Shown: one piece after another, positions 1 to 6,936 of the stretch
Position numbering within the stretch: the stretch's first letter is position 1
Layout of the letters: each line of letters begins with the position of its first letter
Assembly: GCA_018333775.1 (NCBI GenBank)
Contig: JAGXSO010000102.1
Location: 1 to 17,676, forward strand
Direction: 5' to 3'
DNA: 17,676 nt
From: Truepera sp.
GTDB taxonomy: Bacteria > Deinococcota > Deinococci > Deinococcales > Trueperaceae
The notes under the pieces: model-generated
Database searches by the model: none
Told to the model about the DNA's origin: nothing
What the model saw: only the letters and a program-made list of their open reading frames with translations
Translations under genes and position numbers: made by a program

Positions 1-77
1 TCGAGCCGCGCAGGGCTCTGCTTGACATTTGCTATGCCCTGTTGCGTGTAGTTGCATAACACCAGGTAAGTAGCCAT
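1..77 (-). CDS. GYD domain-containing protein, 5' end only (runs off the window)
   Basis: Reading the minus strand from the ATG at 77 gives 25 codons that begin MATYLVLCNYTQQGIANVKQ and continue SPARL before the window ends. This opening, with the NYTQQGI and (K)xSPxRL segments, is the characteristic start of small GYD-domain proteins (Pfam GYD), which are about 95-100 residues long and have no settled biochemical role. A strong ribosome binding site, GGAGAGGAGAA, precedes the ATG. The gene lies downstream of the dehydrogenase on the same strand but is separated by about 270 bases, so it is probably its own unit. The family call rests on recognition of the N-terminus only. Confidence 0.75.
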   Translation of the reverse strand, partial: MATYLVLCNYTQQGIANVKQSPARL

Positions 78-347
78 CGTGTTCTCCTCTCCGAGATTTT
101 GTCTAGTGGAAACAAGGCACTACGTCTCGCTAAGGCTACGGGCCGCGCAGCCAAAGCCAAAAAAGCGCAAAATGCACCAAGCGGCTTATGCGCATGCGCA
201 CACCTCCTATCCCGACTCTCCCAACCTCTACCAAGACGGCTGGCGACGCTCTCGCTCCGATGCCTGGGGAGGTTGAAGGGCACGGGTGTTGGCAGTATAG
301 CCTCATGGGCCGTGAGGCCAGCAGCAACTGTCACAAATTGGGAGGCC
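78..347. other. Intergenic spacer with a palindrome and a short hairpin
   Basis: I see no convincing gene in this stretch; the short ORFs in it have no recognisable content. It contains a perfect 12-bp palindrome TGCGCATGCGCA at 189-200. It also contains an inverted repeat GCCTCA/TGAGGC at 300-318 with a 7-base loop, which lies about 30 bases past the dehydrogenase stop on the minus strand. That hairpin lacks a following T run, so calling it a terminator would be weak. The promoter of the GYD gene must lie here but I cannot place it with confidence. Confidence 0.4.
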
Positions 348-1469
348 TCAGGAGAGGCGCGGATCAAACACCACCTTGAGAGCGCGGCGCGAGCGCAAGG
401 TGCCCAGGGCTTGCGGCCAGGCTGAGAGCGCAAAGCGGTGCGTAACGATAGCCTCTAACCCCTTAGCGTCCGGCAACAGGGCGGTAGCCTCGCTAAAGTC
501 TTGCGGCGCACCGGCAAAAGACCCAACCAGCCTGACCTCGCGGAACCAGTAGGGCGAGAAGTCGTGGCGGAGGTTGCCGGGGGCGCCAAGTAGCAACAGT
601 GTGCCGCCTTCGCGGGTGGCCCAGGCCGCTTCATCAAGGCTGGCGCTACTCCCTGCAGCATCAATAACCGCCTCAAAACCGCCGCGCCAGGCGGGCGGGC
701 CGATCAGGGCCGGATGCCTGCTAGCGCCAACCACACCGGCGGCCTCGGCCGTAGCACCGTGGACCTGGGAGGCCCCTAACTGCCGGGCCATGGCCGCCTG
801 GGCAGGGTAGCGGGCCACCGCGTGCAATTCGCCTGCAAAACCCAGCAGGCGCAGCACCTTGATGGTTAGCAGGCCGATACTCCCCATGCCGATTACCAGC
901 AGGTTGTGGGGCCAACCTGGAAAGGCCAGGCGCAGGCCGCGCCGCACTACTGCCAAGGGCTCGAGCAAGACCGCGCGCTCGTCAGGAATACCGTTAGCGA
1001 TAGGGATAAGCCGGTCCTGATGGGCGATCAAGGTCTCGCCCCAGCCGCCCGGCAGGTCGCGGCAATAACCGATAAAGCCGGGTGCGAAGGCTCCCCTGGT
1101 GAGGTTCAGACAGGCGTTATCCTCACCGCGCTGACAGGCTGGACAAGGCGCAAACCCGCGCTCGCGGCAAGCTATCAGCGGGTTTATAGCCACGCGCACC
1201 CCCTCGACCTCCCCCACCACCTCGTGGCCAAGCACCGCTGGAAAGGAGAAAAAGGGCGACAGGCGGGGCGAATTATTGCCAAATAGCAGCGCCAAATCGG
1301 AGCCGCAGATGCCCGCCAAGCGCACCGCCACGCGGCGCCAGCCGGGGGGCGGCTCGGGGGGCTGAAGCTCTTCGAGTTTAAGGGGCAGCCAAGGCACCGG
1401 ATAGCGCTTGCCCAGCCGCCCGGCCAGCAGGTAGCGCGGCACCGAGGTGTAATAGCGCAGCGCCTTCAC
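348..1469 (-). CDS. Zinc-dependent medium-chain alcohol/polyol dehydrogenase family protein
   Basis: A 373-residue member of the medium-chain dehydrogenase/reductase superfamily, which oxidises alcohols or sugars with NAD(P). Visible features are the catalytic zinc site around GICGSD (Cys55) and VLGHEVVGEVEG (His82, Glu83), a structural-zinc Cys cluster (Cys101, Cys109, Cys112, Cys120) and a Rossmann dinucleotide loop GMGSIG near residue 195. The start is a GTG only three bases after the aldolase stop, so translation is probably coupled to the upstream gene. A dehydrogenase behind a class II aldolase suggests a sugar or sugar-phosphate catabolic pair, but the substrate cannot be read from the sequence. 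Its cofactor preference is not determinable by eye. Confidence 0.85.
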   Translation of the reverse strand: MKALRYYTSVPRYLLAGRLGKRYPVPWLPLKLEELQPPEPPPGWRRVAVRLAGICGSDLALLFGNNSPRLSPFFSFPAVLGHEVVGEVEGVRVAINPLIACRERGFAPCPACQRGEDNACLNLTRGAFAPGFIGYCRDLPGGWGETLIAHQDRLIPIANGIPDERAVLLEPLAVVRRGLRLAFPGWPHNLLVIGMGSIGLLTIKVLRLLGFAGELHAVARYPAQAAMARQLGASQVHGATAEAAGVVGASRHPALIGPPAWRGGFEAVIDAAGSSASLDEAAWATREGGTLLLLGAPGNLRHDFSPYWFREVRLVGSFAGAPQDFSEATALLPDAKGLEAIVTHRFALSAWPQALGTLRSRRALKVVFDPRLS

Positions 1470-1472
1470 TGG

Positions 1473-2594
1473 CTAGCTCATCGGGACCTGGTTTAGGAGC
1501 CGCCCCTCGATCCGCTTAAGGATCTCCTCAACGCTCCGCCCGGTAATGGTCAGGCCGTGATTCTTAAGCCCGATGACCGCGCTGGCAGGGTCTTTAGCCT
1601 GACGCACCTTCTCGGCTACCGCCTCGCCGAGCTGATAGGTGCCGCAGGGGTAGTTAAACTCCGTCGAAGCGATGCCGTCCATCCAGGCATGGACGTGGAT
1701 GATCGCCTGTACCTCGGGGTGTTCGCGGTAGATCAGCCAGTGCTCGATGGCATCGACCGAAACCCGCCGCGGCTCGAGCCGTGGCGGCACCGACAGGCGC
1801 ATGGCGTTGGCTTCGGCATCGTAGTCCTTGACTAGCAGAATGTCGCGCCCGACCTCGCGCAGCTGGGCCTTGTCCACCCCCGAGGCCGACATCCAGAAGC
1901 GCCTATTGTCGCGCCGGGCCGAAAGGTTGCCATAAGAGAGGCCGCCGATGCCATAAAGCCGCTTGACGTGCCGCAGATCCTGAGGTGAGAGAATCTCCTC
2001 AATCGGGAACGGCGCCGGCAGCAGGTCCCAGGCCTTAAGCAGTTCGCCAGCCCGGCTGAGCGCCGCAGTCTGCGCGTCGCCCTGCCATAGCTCAGGCTCG
2101 AGGTCCGGGTCGAAGATATTGTTAATCACCAAGGTCGAAGAGGCAATCGGCTCGATCCGGTCTAGCAGCCGCTCAGTGAAGTGCTCGCCCTCTGGCTCGA
2201 CGAAGTGGCCGAGCTCGAGCGTCAAAAAGTGCACCCCTTGGCCCGGCGCGTAAACGAGCAGCATGTTAGAGAGCGCCCGAACCAGATACTGGTAGAGCGC
2301 CTTAACCGGTTCTTCGGGCAGCTGGGGCAGCTCGAGCAGCGAGAGTACGAAGGTGGCCTGGGCGCGGCGCCGGTAGGGTAGCGCCGCGGTCGGGGTGATG
2401 AAGTTTAGAACCAGGCGCGGCTCACTCGCTTCGGTCTGGAAGCGGTAGCGACGCTGGCTGAGGCCGGCCGTGAGCGCTTGAGCTAGGCTGCTCAGGCCGG
2501 GCGATGGTCGGCCATGCAGTGCAAAGGTAGGCTCCGAAGCCACCCCCGAATCTTGGATAGGTTGTGGCTTGAGTAAATTAGGCTTCACGCGCAT
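1473..2594 (-). CDS. Class II aldolase/adducin-like protein with an extra N-terminal domain
   Basis: The C-terminal half (about residues 200-373) is a class II aldolase/adducin domain. It shows YGNLSAR, the SASGVDK segment, a zinc-binding HVH pair (His300, His302) and a late NHG histidine (His346). These zinc enzymes act on sugar phosphates such as fuculose-, rhamnulose- or methylthioribulose-phosphate. The N-terminal ~200 residues do not match any domain I recognise, and stand-alone class II aldolases are only about 200-260 residues. The reading frame is open to a GTG at 2630, but that would leave almost no leader after the promoter; AAGGAG at 2598-2603 points to the ATG at 2594 or the GTG at 2588. 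It is the first gene of a unit with the dehydrogenase. Substrate unknown. Confidence 0.75.
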   Translation of the reverse strand: MRVKPNLLKPQPIQDSGVASEPTFALHGRPSPGLSSLAQALTAGLSQRRYRFQTEASEPRLVLNFITPTAALPYRRRAQATFVLSLLELPQLPEEPVKALYQYLVRALSNMLLVYAPGQGVHFLTLELGHFVEPEGEHFTERLLDRIEPIASSTLVINNIFDPDLEPELWQGDAQTAALSRAGELLKAWDLLPAPFPIEEILSPQDLRHVKRLYGIGGLSYGNLSARRDNRRFWMSASGVDKAQLREVGRDILLVKDYDAEANAMRLSVPPRLEPRRVSVDAIEHWLIYREHPEVQAIIHVHAWMDGIASTEFNYPCGTYQLGEAVAEKVRQAKDPASAVIGLKNHGLTITGRSVEEILKRIEGRLLNQVPMS

Positions 2595-2613
2595 CCTCTC
2601 CTTTTGCCCAGAG

Positions 2614-2647
2614 ATAATCGCCCTGGACACAACCGTGTCGCGATTAT
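2614..2647. promoter_or_regulatory. Nested inverted repeat over the promoter start, likely operator
   Basis: An outer inverted repeat ATAATCGC (2614-2621) / GCGATTAT (2640-2647) encloses an inner one GACAC (2626-2630) / GTGTC (2635-2639). The right outer arm contains most of the -10 hexamer and the centre sits at the expected transcription start. The left side has four extra bases (CCTG) between arms. The position suggests a repressor site; it could also form a hairpin at the very 5' end of the mRNA. No regulator gene is adjacent. Confidence 0.45.
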
Positions 2648-2651
2648 AGCA
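2643..2651 (-). promoter_or_regulatory. Extended -10 promoter of the aldolase-dehydrogenase unit
   Basis: On the minus strand this reads TGCTATAAT: a perfect TATAAT (2643-2648) preceded by the TGn extended -10 element. No good -35 hexamer is seen at the expected distance, which is usual for extended -10 promoters. Transcription would begin near 2636, giving about 40 bases of leader before the ATG at 2594 with the AAGGAG site inside it. Confidence 0.65.
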
Positions 2652-2743
2652 GGTTACCCTCGGCGCTACTTCCCTTTAAGGGGTGCGACCAGGGCTGACG
2701 CATAAGAGCTGACGCAGCAAAGAGAGCGGCGTAGACTCAGCGG

Positions 2744-2902
2744 ATGACTGAGGAGCAGCTGAAACGCGTGGCGCTACCTGTTGCGGAGATGCCCGATTGT
2801 CACATCGAGCGAAGCCGACAACACTCCTTCAACGTCATCGCGATTGCCTACATGGGCAACATTAAGGTGCCAGAGGAGCTGCGTATGAGCTATTGCGTAT
2901 GA
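2744..2902 (+). CDS. Small ORF of unknown function, 52 residues
   Basis: An ATG-initiated frame beginning MTEEQLKRVALPVAEMPDCH and ending RMSYCV at a TGA. The middle contains a hydrophobic stretch (NVIAIAYMGNI) followed by KVPEEL. I do not recognise the family. Its last codons run into the start of the broken alpha/beta-hydrolase, and the stop arises within the 14-bp duplication there. Without one copy of the duplication the frame would change, so the C-terminus may be altered. There is no strong ribosome binding site before the ATG. It may be a remnant of a longer gene rather than a working protein. Confidence 0.25.
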   Translation: MTEEQLKRVALPVAEMPDCHIERSRQHSFNVIAIAYMGNIKVPEELRMSYCV

Positions 2903-2908
2903 GCTATT
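2881..2908. repeat. 14-bp perfect tandem duplication
   Basis: The unit GCGTATGAGCTATT occurs twice back to back (2881-2894 and 2895-2908). Its length is not a multiple of three. It duplicates the ATG of the hydrolase remnant, moving the GAGGAG ribosome binding site in front of a frame that stops after five codons. Confidence 0.95.
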
Positions 2909-2988
2909 ATGTGCTAATACCGGGCGCATGGGCCGGCGGTTGGGTTTGGGATGCAGTAGCGACCCGGCTTCGCTGTGGAGAAACCTGA
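2885..2988 (+). pseudogene. Broken N-terminus of an alpha/beta-hydrolase
   Basis: From the second ATG (2899) the frame reads MSYYVLIPGAWAGGWVWDAV and then ATRLRCGET before a TGA at 2986-2988. The Y-V-L-x-P-G-A-W-x-G-G-W-x-W-D pattern is the familiar first strand and oxyanion-hole region of salicylate-esterase-like alpha/beta-hydrolases, which normally run to about 230-260 residues. Only 29 residues remain. The 14-bp duplication separates the ribosome binding site (GAGGAG, 2873-2878) from this ATG and gives the first ATG (2885) a frame that stops at once. The downstream sequence to about 3195 no longer resembles the family, so the rest was deleted or replaced. Confidence 0.6.
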
Positions 2989-3195
2989 TGGAACGAAAGA
3001 AGAGAGACACTATCCGCCTGATCGCCGACGGCAAGGCACGGTCAAGCGACGCGGAGCTGGTCGAGGCGTATCGTTGGACGGTGGTGCTCTCGCTTCGCTC
3101 GGAAGTCGCTGTCCTTTGAGCAGGGTAGAGAGGCACATCGCGGTTAAGATCGTGGCTGGCCGGGGCATCGAGAGCCTAAAGGTGCTGGAGGTGAA
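2989..3195 (+). other. Unassigned stretch between hydrolase remnant and nucleotidyltransferase
   Basis: Short open frames exist here, including one ending ...[12 protein letters not shown] with its TGA overlapping the GTG start of the next gene (GTGA). None is recognisable and the frames shift relative to each other. I read it as gene debris. The overlap with the nucleotidyltransferase start leaves open that the tail was once a translated upstream partner. Confidence 0.3.
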
Positions 3196-3522
3196 GTGAT
3201 AAACGTTAGACTCGTGATCTCACAGGAACGGCTCGCCGCTTTCTGCACCGACCATGGCATCCGCTGGCTGGCGGTTTTCGGTTCGGCACTTCGCGAGGAT
3301 TTCCGTTCGGACAGCGATATTGACGTGTTGGTCGAGTTCGAGCCGGATCGCCTGCCCAGTTTACTTGGCGTGGCTCGTATAGAACGCGAATTATCGCCGC
3401 TCTTTGGCGGACGGAAAGTGGACCTGCGAACGCGCGAAGACCTCAGCCGCTATTTCCGGCAGGCGGTGATCGAGGAGGCGGAGGTCCAGTTGGAATCGAT
3501 CCTCCCGCTAAAGGAATCCTGA
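3196..3522 (+). CDS. Minimal nucleotidyltransferase (MNT / MntA-like antitoxin family)
   Basis: A 108-residue single-domain nucleotidyltransferase of the pol-beta superfamily. The signature [20 protein letters not shown] (from Gly29) carries the GS motif and the paired catalytic aspartates (Asp41, Asp43), and KVDL supplies the third acidic residue (Asp76). Proteins of this type usually act as the MntA antitoxin that AMPylates a HEPN RNase toxin (HepT) encoded next door. The GTG start at 3196 has a strong GGAGGTGA site directly upstream and overlaps the TGA of a preceding short frame; a second GTG lies at 3214. No intact HEPN gene is present on either side, so it looks like an orphan. All key active-site residues seem intact. 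Confidence 0.8.
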   Translation: MINVRLVISQERLAAFCTDHGIRWLAVFGSALREDFRSDSDIDVLVEFEPDRLPSLLGVARIERELSPLFGGRKVDLRTREDLSRYFRQAVIEEAEVQLESILPLKES

Positions 3523-3620
3523 TGTCCCGCACCGCCCCGTCGATCACGCTCAGGGTTGGCATTGACCGCCTGCCTGCGCAGCCTGCTCAAGCCCCCGCCT
3601 TCGGACCCGCAACAGCCTAG
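3522..3620 (+). pseudogene. Short ORF overlapping the MNT stop, possible HepT start remnant
   Basis: The ATG at 3522 overlaps the MNT stop (TGATG), the usual junction between an MNT antitoxin gene and a following HEPN toxin gene. The product would be 32 residues, starting MSR and then becoming proline/alanine rich with no HEPN features (no RxxxxH). HepT proteins often begin MSR, so I infer that only the first codons survive after a deletion that joined this point to the end of the convergent osmC gene. This rests on the junction and three residues only and could be chance. Confidence 0.25.
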
Positions 3621-4060
3621 CTGCCAAGGTTGATCGCCACTGGCGTTGGGTTAGCTAAGTTGTCACTGACCGGGCAGCGGCGTTTTACTGCTGCCAACCA
3701 CTCGGCCAGAACGGCGGCGCTAGCATCGGTTTCGGGATGTAGCGACACCCTGATCGCCTGGTAACCGGCTCGTTGCTCGGTGTGAGCGCCGAGGAACCTA
3801 GCAGGGTCAAGATCGCCTTCGAGCTCGAGCCTTAAGCTTTTAAGCTCAAAGCCCATCTCTTTGGCCACGACATGACCAACCACATTGAGACAGCCAGCCA
3901 AAGCAGCTAACACATATTCGACCGGGTTAGCACCTTCGTCGTTACCACCCAGGCTCGGCGGCTCATCGACTACGATGGTAAACTCCCGCGCTTCCACCAC
4001 CGTCTTGGTGCTATTTCCACTTCCACTACGAGCTTTGGCGTTAAATTTGAGTAGCGGCAT
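3617..4060 (-). CDS. OsmC family protein (peroxide/thiol stress)
   Basis: A 147-residue OsmC/Ohr superfamily protein. The family helix appears as NPVEYVLAALAGCLNVVGHV with the first redox cysteine (Cys57), and the second cysteine (Cys129) lies in RRCPVSDNLANPTPV. Such proteins use the two cysteines to reduce organic hydroperoxides, although many members, including this GGND-type subgroup, are not biochemically defined. The length is normal. A clear AGGAGG site lies before the ATG. It is downstream of the solute-binding protein gene on the same strand with about 130 bases between, and converges with the MNT region, whose short overlapping frame it touches at its 3' end. Confidence 0.88.
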   Translation of the reverse strand: MPLLKFNAKARSGSGNSTKTVVEAREFTIVVDEPPSLGGNDEGANPVEYVLAALAGCLNVVGHVVAKEMGFELKSLRLELEGDLDPARFLGAHTEQRAGYQAIRVSLHPETDASAAVLAEWLAAVKRRCPVSDNLANPTPVAINLGS

Positions 4061-4194
4061 CTTCGCCTCCTCTTAAGTCAACCTTTACAGCGCTTAAACT
4101 AGACCCCAGGCACACTGGCATGGGTCTCTAGACTCTACCCCTTTCAGCGCGGTTGGTGGTCGGTCAGGCCAGGAGTTGGGCGAGTTCGCCTAAG
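4061..4194. other. Spacer between osmC and the solute-binding protein gene
   Basis: Both flanking genes read on the minus strand. No convincing terminator or consensus promoter is visible; there is only a weak CCAG/CTGG inverted repeat near 4108-4120. The osmC ribosome binding site lies at its left edge. Confidence 0.3.
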
Positions 4195-5400
4195 TTACCT
4201 CAAGCCCGCCTCCGCCCGCCGCTGCGCCTCAGCTAGCGCCTCTGACGGTGCCATCCCCCCTTTGATGGCCCGCTCGATAGCCTCTTCAAGATAGCGCTGC
4301 CAGGTGGCATAGGCGGCTACTCTGGGGCGCGGGACGGCATGCTCGAGCTGGCTCAGCGCGGCTCGGCGATGGGGGTCTTCGGCATACCAGGGTTCAAGTA
4401 GCGGCAGCACCGAGCGGCGCAAGGGGATATAGAACGATGCCTCGATCCAGGTTTGCAAGTTCTCAAGCTCCATCAGGTAGCGCCAGAAGGCCACCGCCCC
4501 CCGCTGCTGCGCCTCACCGGCGCCGCGCAAGACCACCAACTGGGCGCCTCCTAGCGGCACAGTGCGGCTACCGCCGGTCGGCACCGGGGCAGCAGCGATG
4601 TCAAAGGCCACGGCAAAGCGCTTGGCATCGGGCCAGTTAGCGATGGAGGCAAAGACCATCATCCCCTTGGTGCGCACAAAGTCGAGCTGTGCAAAAGTCG
4701 CCTGGGCTAAGTTGCGGGGGATGGCGTGCCCGGCTTGCACCATGCGCTGCATCATGCTCAGCGCCTCAAGTGCCTCGGGGCTAGTGAAGTTGGGGCGGCC
4801 CTCAGCGGTAACGATACTTCCACCACGGGTCAGCACCATCATCTCAAAAGTCCACGAATCGGCCACAGCGATATAGCCCTGGGTCTGGCGGGTGGTAAGT
4901 CGCGCGGCGGCCGCCTCGAACTCGGCCCAGGTGGTAGGCACTTCGGCCCCGCGCTGGCGCAGGGCGGTGGCGTTATAAAACAGCACTGGGGTCGAGCTGT
5001 TCCACGGGAGGCCGTAGCGCCCGCCGGCCAGCTCGCCGTAGGCCCACAGGCCGGGGTAGAAGTCGTCGATGAACTCTTGCGGCAGGTCAGCCATCTGCGT
5101 ACTCAGGTCGATAGCTGCGCCCTCTTCGACCAGGCGCGGGAAGAAGGAGATCTCGGCCTGGAACAAAACCGGCTGGCTTCCGCCAGAGATAGCCGCCAGG
5201 ACCCGATTGTTAGCTTCTTGGTAGCTACCCACATAGCGCGGTACCACCCGGTACTCGCTTTGCGAGCGGTTGAAACCTTCAGCCAACGCGGTCACCGTCT
5301 CTTCGGTAGCGCCCATCGAGTGCCAGAACTCGATTTCGGTGGTAGTTTGGCCAAACGCCGGGGCAAACAAGCAACAAAGTACCAACAGCCATTTCGTCAT
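4195..5400 (-). CDS. ABC transporter extracellular solute-binding protein (UgpB/sugar type)
   Basis: A 401-residue family-1 solute-binding protein. The N-terminus has a short signal peptide (MTKW, hydrophobic core, APAFG before Gln18) and no proper lipobox, so it is probably secreted by signal peptidase I. The mature start, EIEFWHSMGATEETVTAL, closely resembles the glycerol-3-phosphate/maltose class. Other family marks are YGLPWNSSTPVLFYN, an aromatic-rich hinge, and YIPLRRSV near the C-terminus. By family it captures a sugar or glycerol-phosphodiester for an ABC importer, but no permease or ATPase genes are next to it. The ATG lacks a good ribosome binding site and sits 7 bases after a TATCCT, suggesting a leaderless mRNA. 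It is divergent from gatB. Confidence 0.88.
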   Translation of the reverse strand: MTKWLLVLCCLFAPAFGQTTTEIEFWHSMGATEETVTALAEGFNRSQSEYRVVPRYVGSYQEANNRVLAAISGGSQPVLFQAEISFFPRLVEEGAAIDLSTQMADLPQEFIDDFYPGLWAYGELAGGRYGLPWNSSTPVLFYNATALRQRGAEVPTTWAEFEAAAARLTTRQTQGYIAVADSWTFEMMVLTRGGSIVTAEGRPNFTSPEALEALSMMQRMVQAGHAIPRNLAQATFAQLDFVRTKGMMVFASIANWPDAKRFAVAFDIAAAPVPTGGSRTVPLGGAQLVVLRGAGEAQQRGAVAFWRYLMELENLQTWIEASFYIPLRRSVLPLLEPWYAEDPHRRAALSQLEHAVPRPRVAAYATWQRYLEEAIERAIKGGMAPSEALAEAQRRAEAGLR

Positions 5401-5407
5401 AACCTAG

Positions 5408-5413
5408 AGGATA
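5408..5413 (-). promoter_or_regulatory. Putative leaderless -10 element of the solute-binding protein gene
   Basis: On the minus strand TATCCT is followed by 7 bases and then the ATG. This spacing would start transcription at or within a base of the A of ATG. No consensus -35 is seen. Confidence 0.4.
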
Positions 5414-5478
5414 CCTTGAAAACTTCAGCTACCTGTCATCGCAGGCGGCGTTGGCCCTTGGCCTTGGCTGCAACCGGA

Positions 5479-5484
5479 TAAACT
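5479..5484 (+). promoter_or_regulatory. Putative leaderless -10 element of gatB
   Basis: TAAACT followed by exactly 6 bases and the ATG of gatB, with no ribosome binding site in between. The same layout occurs before ndk and the aldo/keto reductase gene. No good -35 is evident. Confidence 0.5.
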
Positions 5485-5490
5485 GTAGTT

Positions 5491-6900
5491 ATGGAGCCTG
5501 TCATCGGCCTCGAAGTCCACTTGGCCCTTAACACCAAGAGCAAGATGTTCTGCGCCTGCCGCGCCGACACCCTTGGGCTGGCCCCCAATGCCAGCACCTG
5601 TCCGGTCTGCTTAGGGCTGCCGGGGAGCCTGCCGACTATCAACCGTGAGGCGGTGGAAAAGGCGCTCCGCTTCAGCCTGGCCTTGCACTGCCAGGTGCCC
5701 AAAACAACTCAGTTCCATCGCAAGAACTACTACTACCCCGACGCCCCCAAGAACTACCAGATCAGCCAGTACGACCGCCCCTTAGGGGCCGGAGGCTTTC
5801 TTGAGCTGACTGGCGGGCGGCACATCGGCATCACCCGCTGCCACCTGGAAGAAGATGCCGGCAGGCTGGTTCACCCCGCTTATGCCGACTATAGCCTGGT
5901 GGATCTGAACCGCGCCGGGGCAGCGCTCATTGAGCTAGTGACCGAGCCGGACCTGCGCACACCCGAGGAGGCGCGCGAGTTCCTGGTGCGGGTTCAGGCT
6001 ATCGCCCAGGCTGTCGCGGTATCGGACGCCAATCCCGAAGAGGGAAAGATGCGCGCCGATGTCAATATCTCCCTCCGCCGCCCCGGCGAGCCCTTGGGAA
6101 CCAAGGTCGAAGTCAAGAACCTTAACTCCTTTAAGAGTGTGCAGCGCTCCTTAGAGTACGAAATCAAGCGCCAGCGCCGCATCCTGGCGGGTGGCGGAAG
6201 CATCTCTCAGGACACCCTAGGCTGGGATGAGGGCGGACAGAAGACCTTCCTGCTGCGCACCAAGGAGGAGGCGGCTGATTACCGCTACTTCCCTGAGCCC
6301 GACCTGCCGCCGCTGCGAATCGACGCGGCCTGGCTCGAGCGGGTGCAGGAGAGCATGCCCGAACTTCCTGAGGCCAAGCGGCAGCGCTACGTGGCGCTGG
6401 GTGTGCGTGACTACGACGCCGGCATCATCGCTTACGACATAACGCTGGCCAACTTTTTCGATGCCGCCTTGGCCTACGCCCGCCATCCGCAGGCCATAGC
6501 CAACTGGCTCAACGGCGACATTAGCGGCTGGCTCAACCAGCAGGGGCTAACCATCACTGCCACCGCCCTCACCCCGGCCTTACTGGTCGAGCTAGTCGCG
6601 CTAATTGAGGACGGCACCATCTCCGGTAAAACCGCCAAGGAGCTGCTGCCAGAGGTTATGCAGGGCGCTGCGCCGAGCTGCCTGGTCGAAGCGCACGGGC
6701 TAACACAGGTGAGTGACAGCGCTGAGATTTCTGTCTTGGTCGAGGCTGTTATCGCCAATAACTCCGCCATCGTGGCGACGATCAAGACCAACCCCAAGGC
6801 GGTCAACGCGCTGCTGGGTCAGGTGCTGCGCGAGAGCCGGGGCAAAGCCAACCCTGAGCTGGTGCGGGCGCTGCTCAACAGTAAGCTGGGCCTGGGGTGA
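5491..6900 (+). CDS. gatB: Aspartyl/glutamyl-tRNA(Asn/Gln) amidotransferase subunit B
   Basis: GatB is the kinase and tRNA-binding subunit of GatCAB, which phosphorylates and amidates Glu-tRNA(Gln) or Asp-tRNA(Asn) in the cytoplasm. The 469-residue length is standard. Clear family blocks are [17 protein letters not shown], the zinc-binding cysteines (Cys21, Cys23, Cys37, Cys40), [52 protein letters not shown] and [16 protein letters not shown] [14 protein letters not shown] YqeY-type tail domain follows, with the GKTAKELL and [13 protein letters not shown] blocks. GatA and GatC are not in the window, as is common when these subunits are scattered. The ATG at 5491 is the natural start because the protein family begins within a few residues of it and a -10 box lies 6 bases upstream. 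Confidence 0.97.
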   Translation: MEPVIGLEVHLALNTKSKMFCACRADTLGLAPNASTCPVCLGLPGSLPTINREAVEKALRFSLALHCQVPKTTQFHRKNYYYPDAPKNYQISQYDRPLGAGGFLELTGGRHIGITRCHLEEDAGRLVHPAYADYSLVDLNRAGAALIELVTEPDLRTPEEAREFLVRVQAIAQAVAVSDANPEEGKMRADVNISLRRPGEPLGTKVEVKNLNSFKSVQRSLEYEIKRQRRILAGGGSISQDTLGWDEGGQKTFLLRTKEEAADYRYFPEPDLPPLRIDAAWLERVQESMPELPEAKRQRYVALGVRDYDAGIIAYDITLANFFDAALAYARHPQAIANWLNGDISGWLNQQGLTITATALTPALLVELVALIEDGTISGKTAKELLPEVMQGAAPSCLVEAHGLTQVSDSAEISVLVEAVIANNSAIVATIKTNPKAVNALLGQVLRESRGKANPELVRALLNSKLGLG

Positions 6901-6907
6901 CGTACGT

Positions 6908-6913
6908 TATGCT
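6908..6913 (+). promoter_or_regulatory. Putative -10 element for the class IV aminotransferase gene
   Basis: TATGCT lies 7 bases after the gatB stop. A start near 6920 would leave a short leader carrying the AGAGGTGA ribosome binding site of the next gene. No clear -35; read-through from gatB is also possible. Confidence 0.35.
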
Positions 6914-6936
6914 GTGATGGGGCGGTAGAGGTGACT

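Noticed and set aside
189..200. TGCGCATGCGCA palindrome as a regulator site
   Set aside because: A 12-bp GC-rich palindrome can occur by chance and it has no clear position relative to a promoter; recorded only as sequence.
300..318. Rho-independent terminator for the dehydrogenase gene
   Set aside because: The 6-bp stem is present but no T run follows on the minus strand.
2595..2630. Extension of the aldolase to the GTG at 2630
   Set aside because: The predicted transcript starts near 2636, leaving no room for a ribosome binding site, whereas AAGGAG lies just before the later starts.
2774..3136. 120-codon open frame on the minus strand
   Set aside because: It lies antisense to the small ORF and hydrolase remnant, has Ser/Arg-rich low-information sequence and no recognisable domain or ribosome binding site.
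4726..5481. 251-codon open frame on the plus strand
   Set aside because: It is the antisense shadow of the well-supported solute-binding protein gene; long antisense frames are expected in GC-rich coding DNA.
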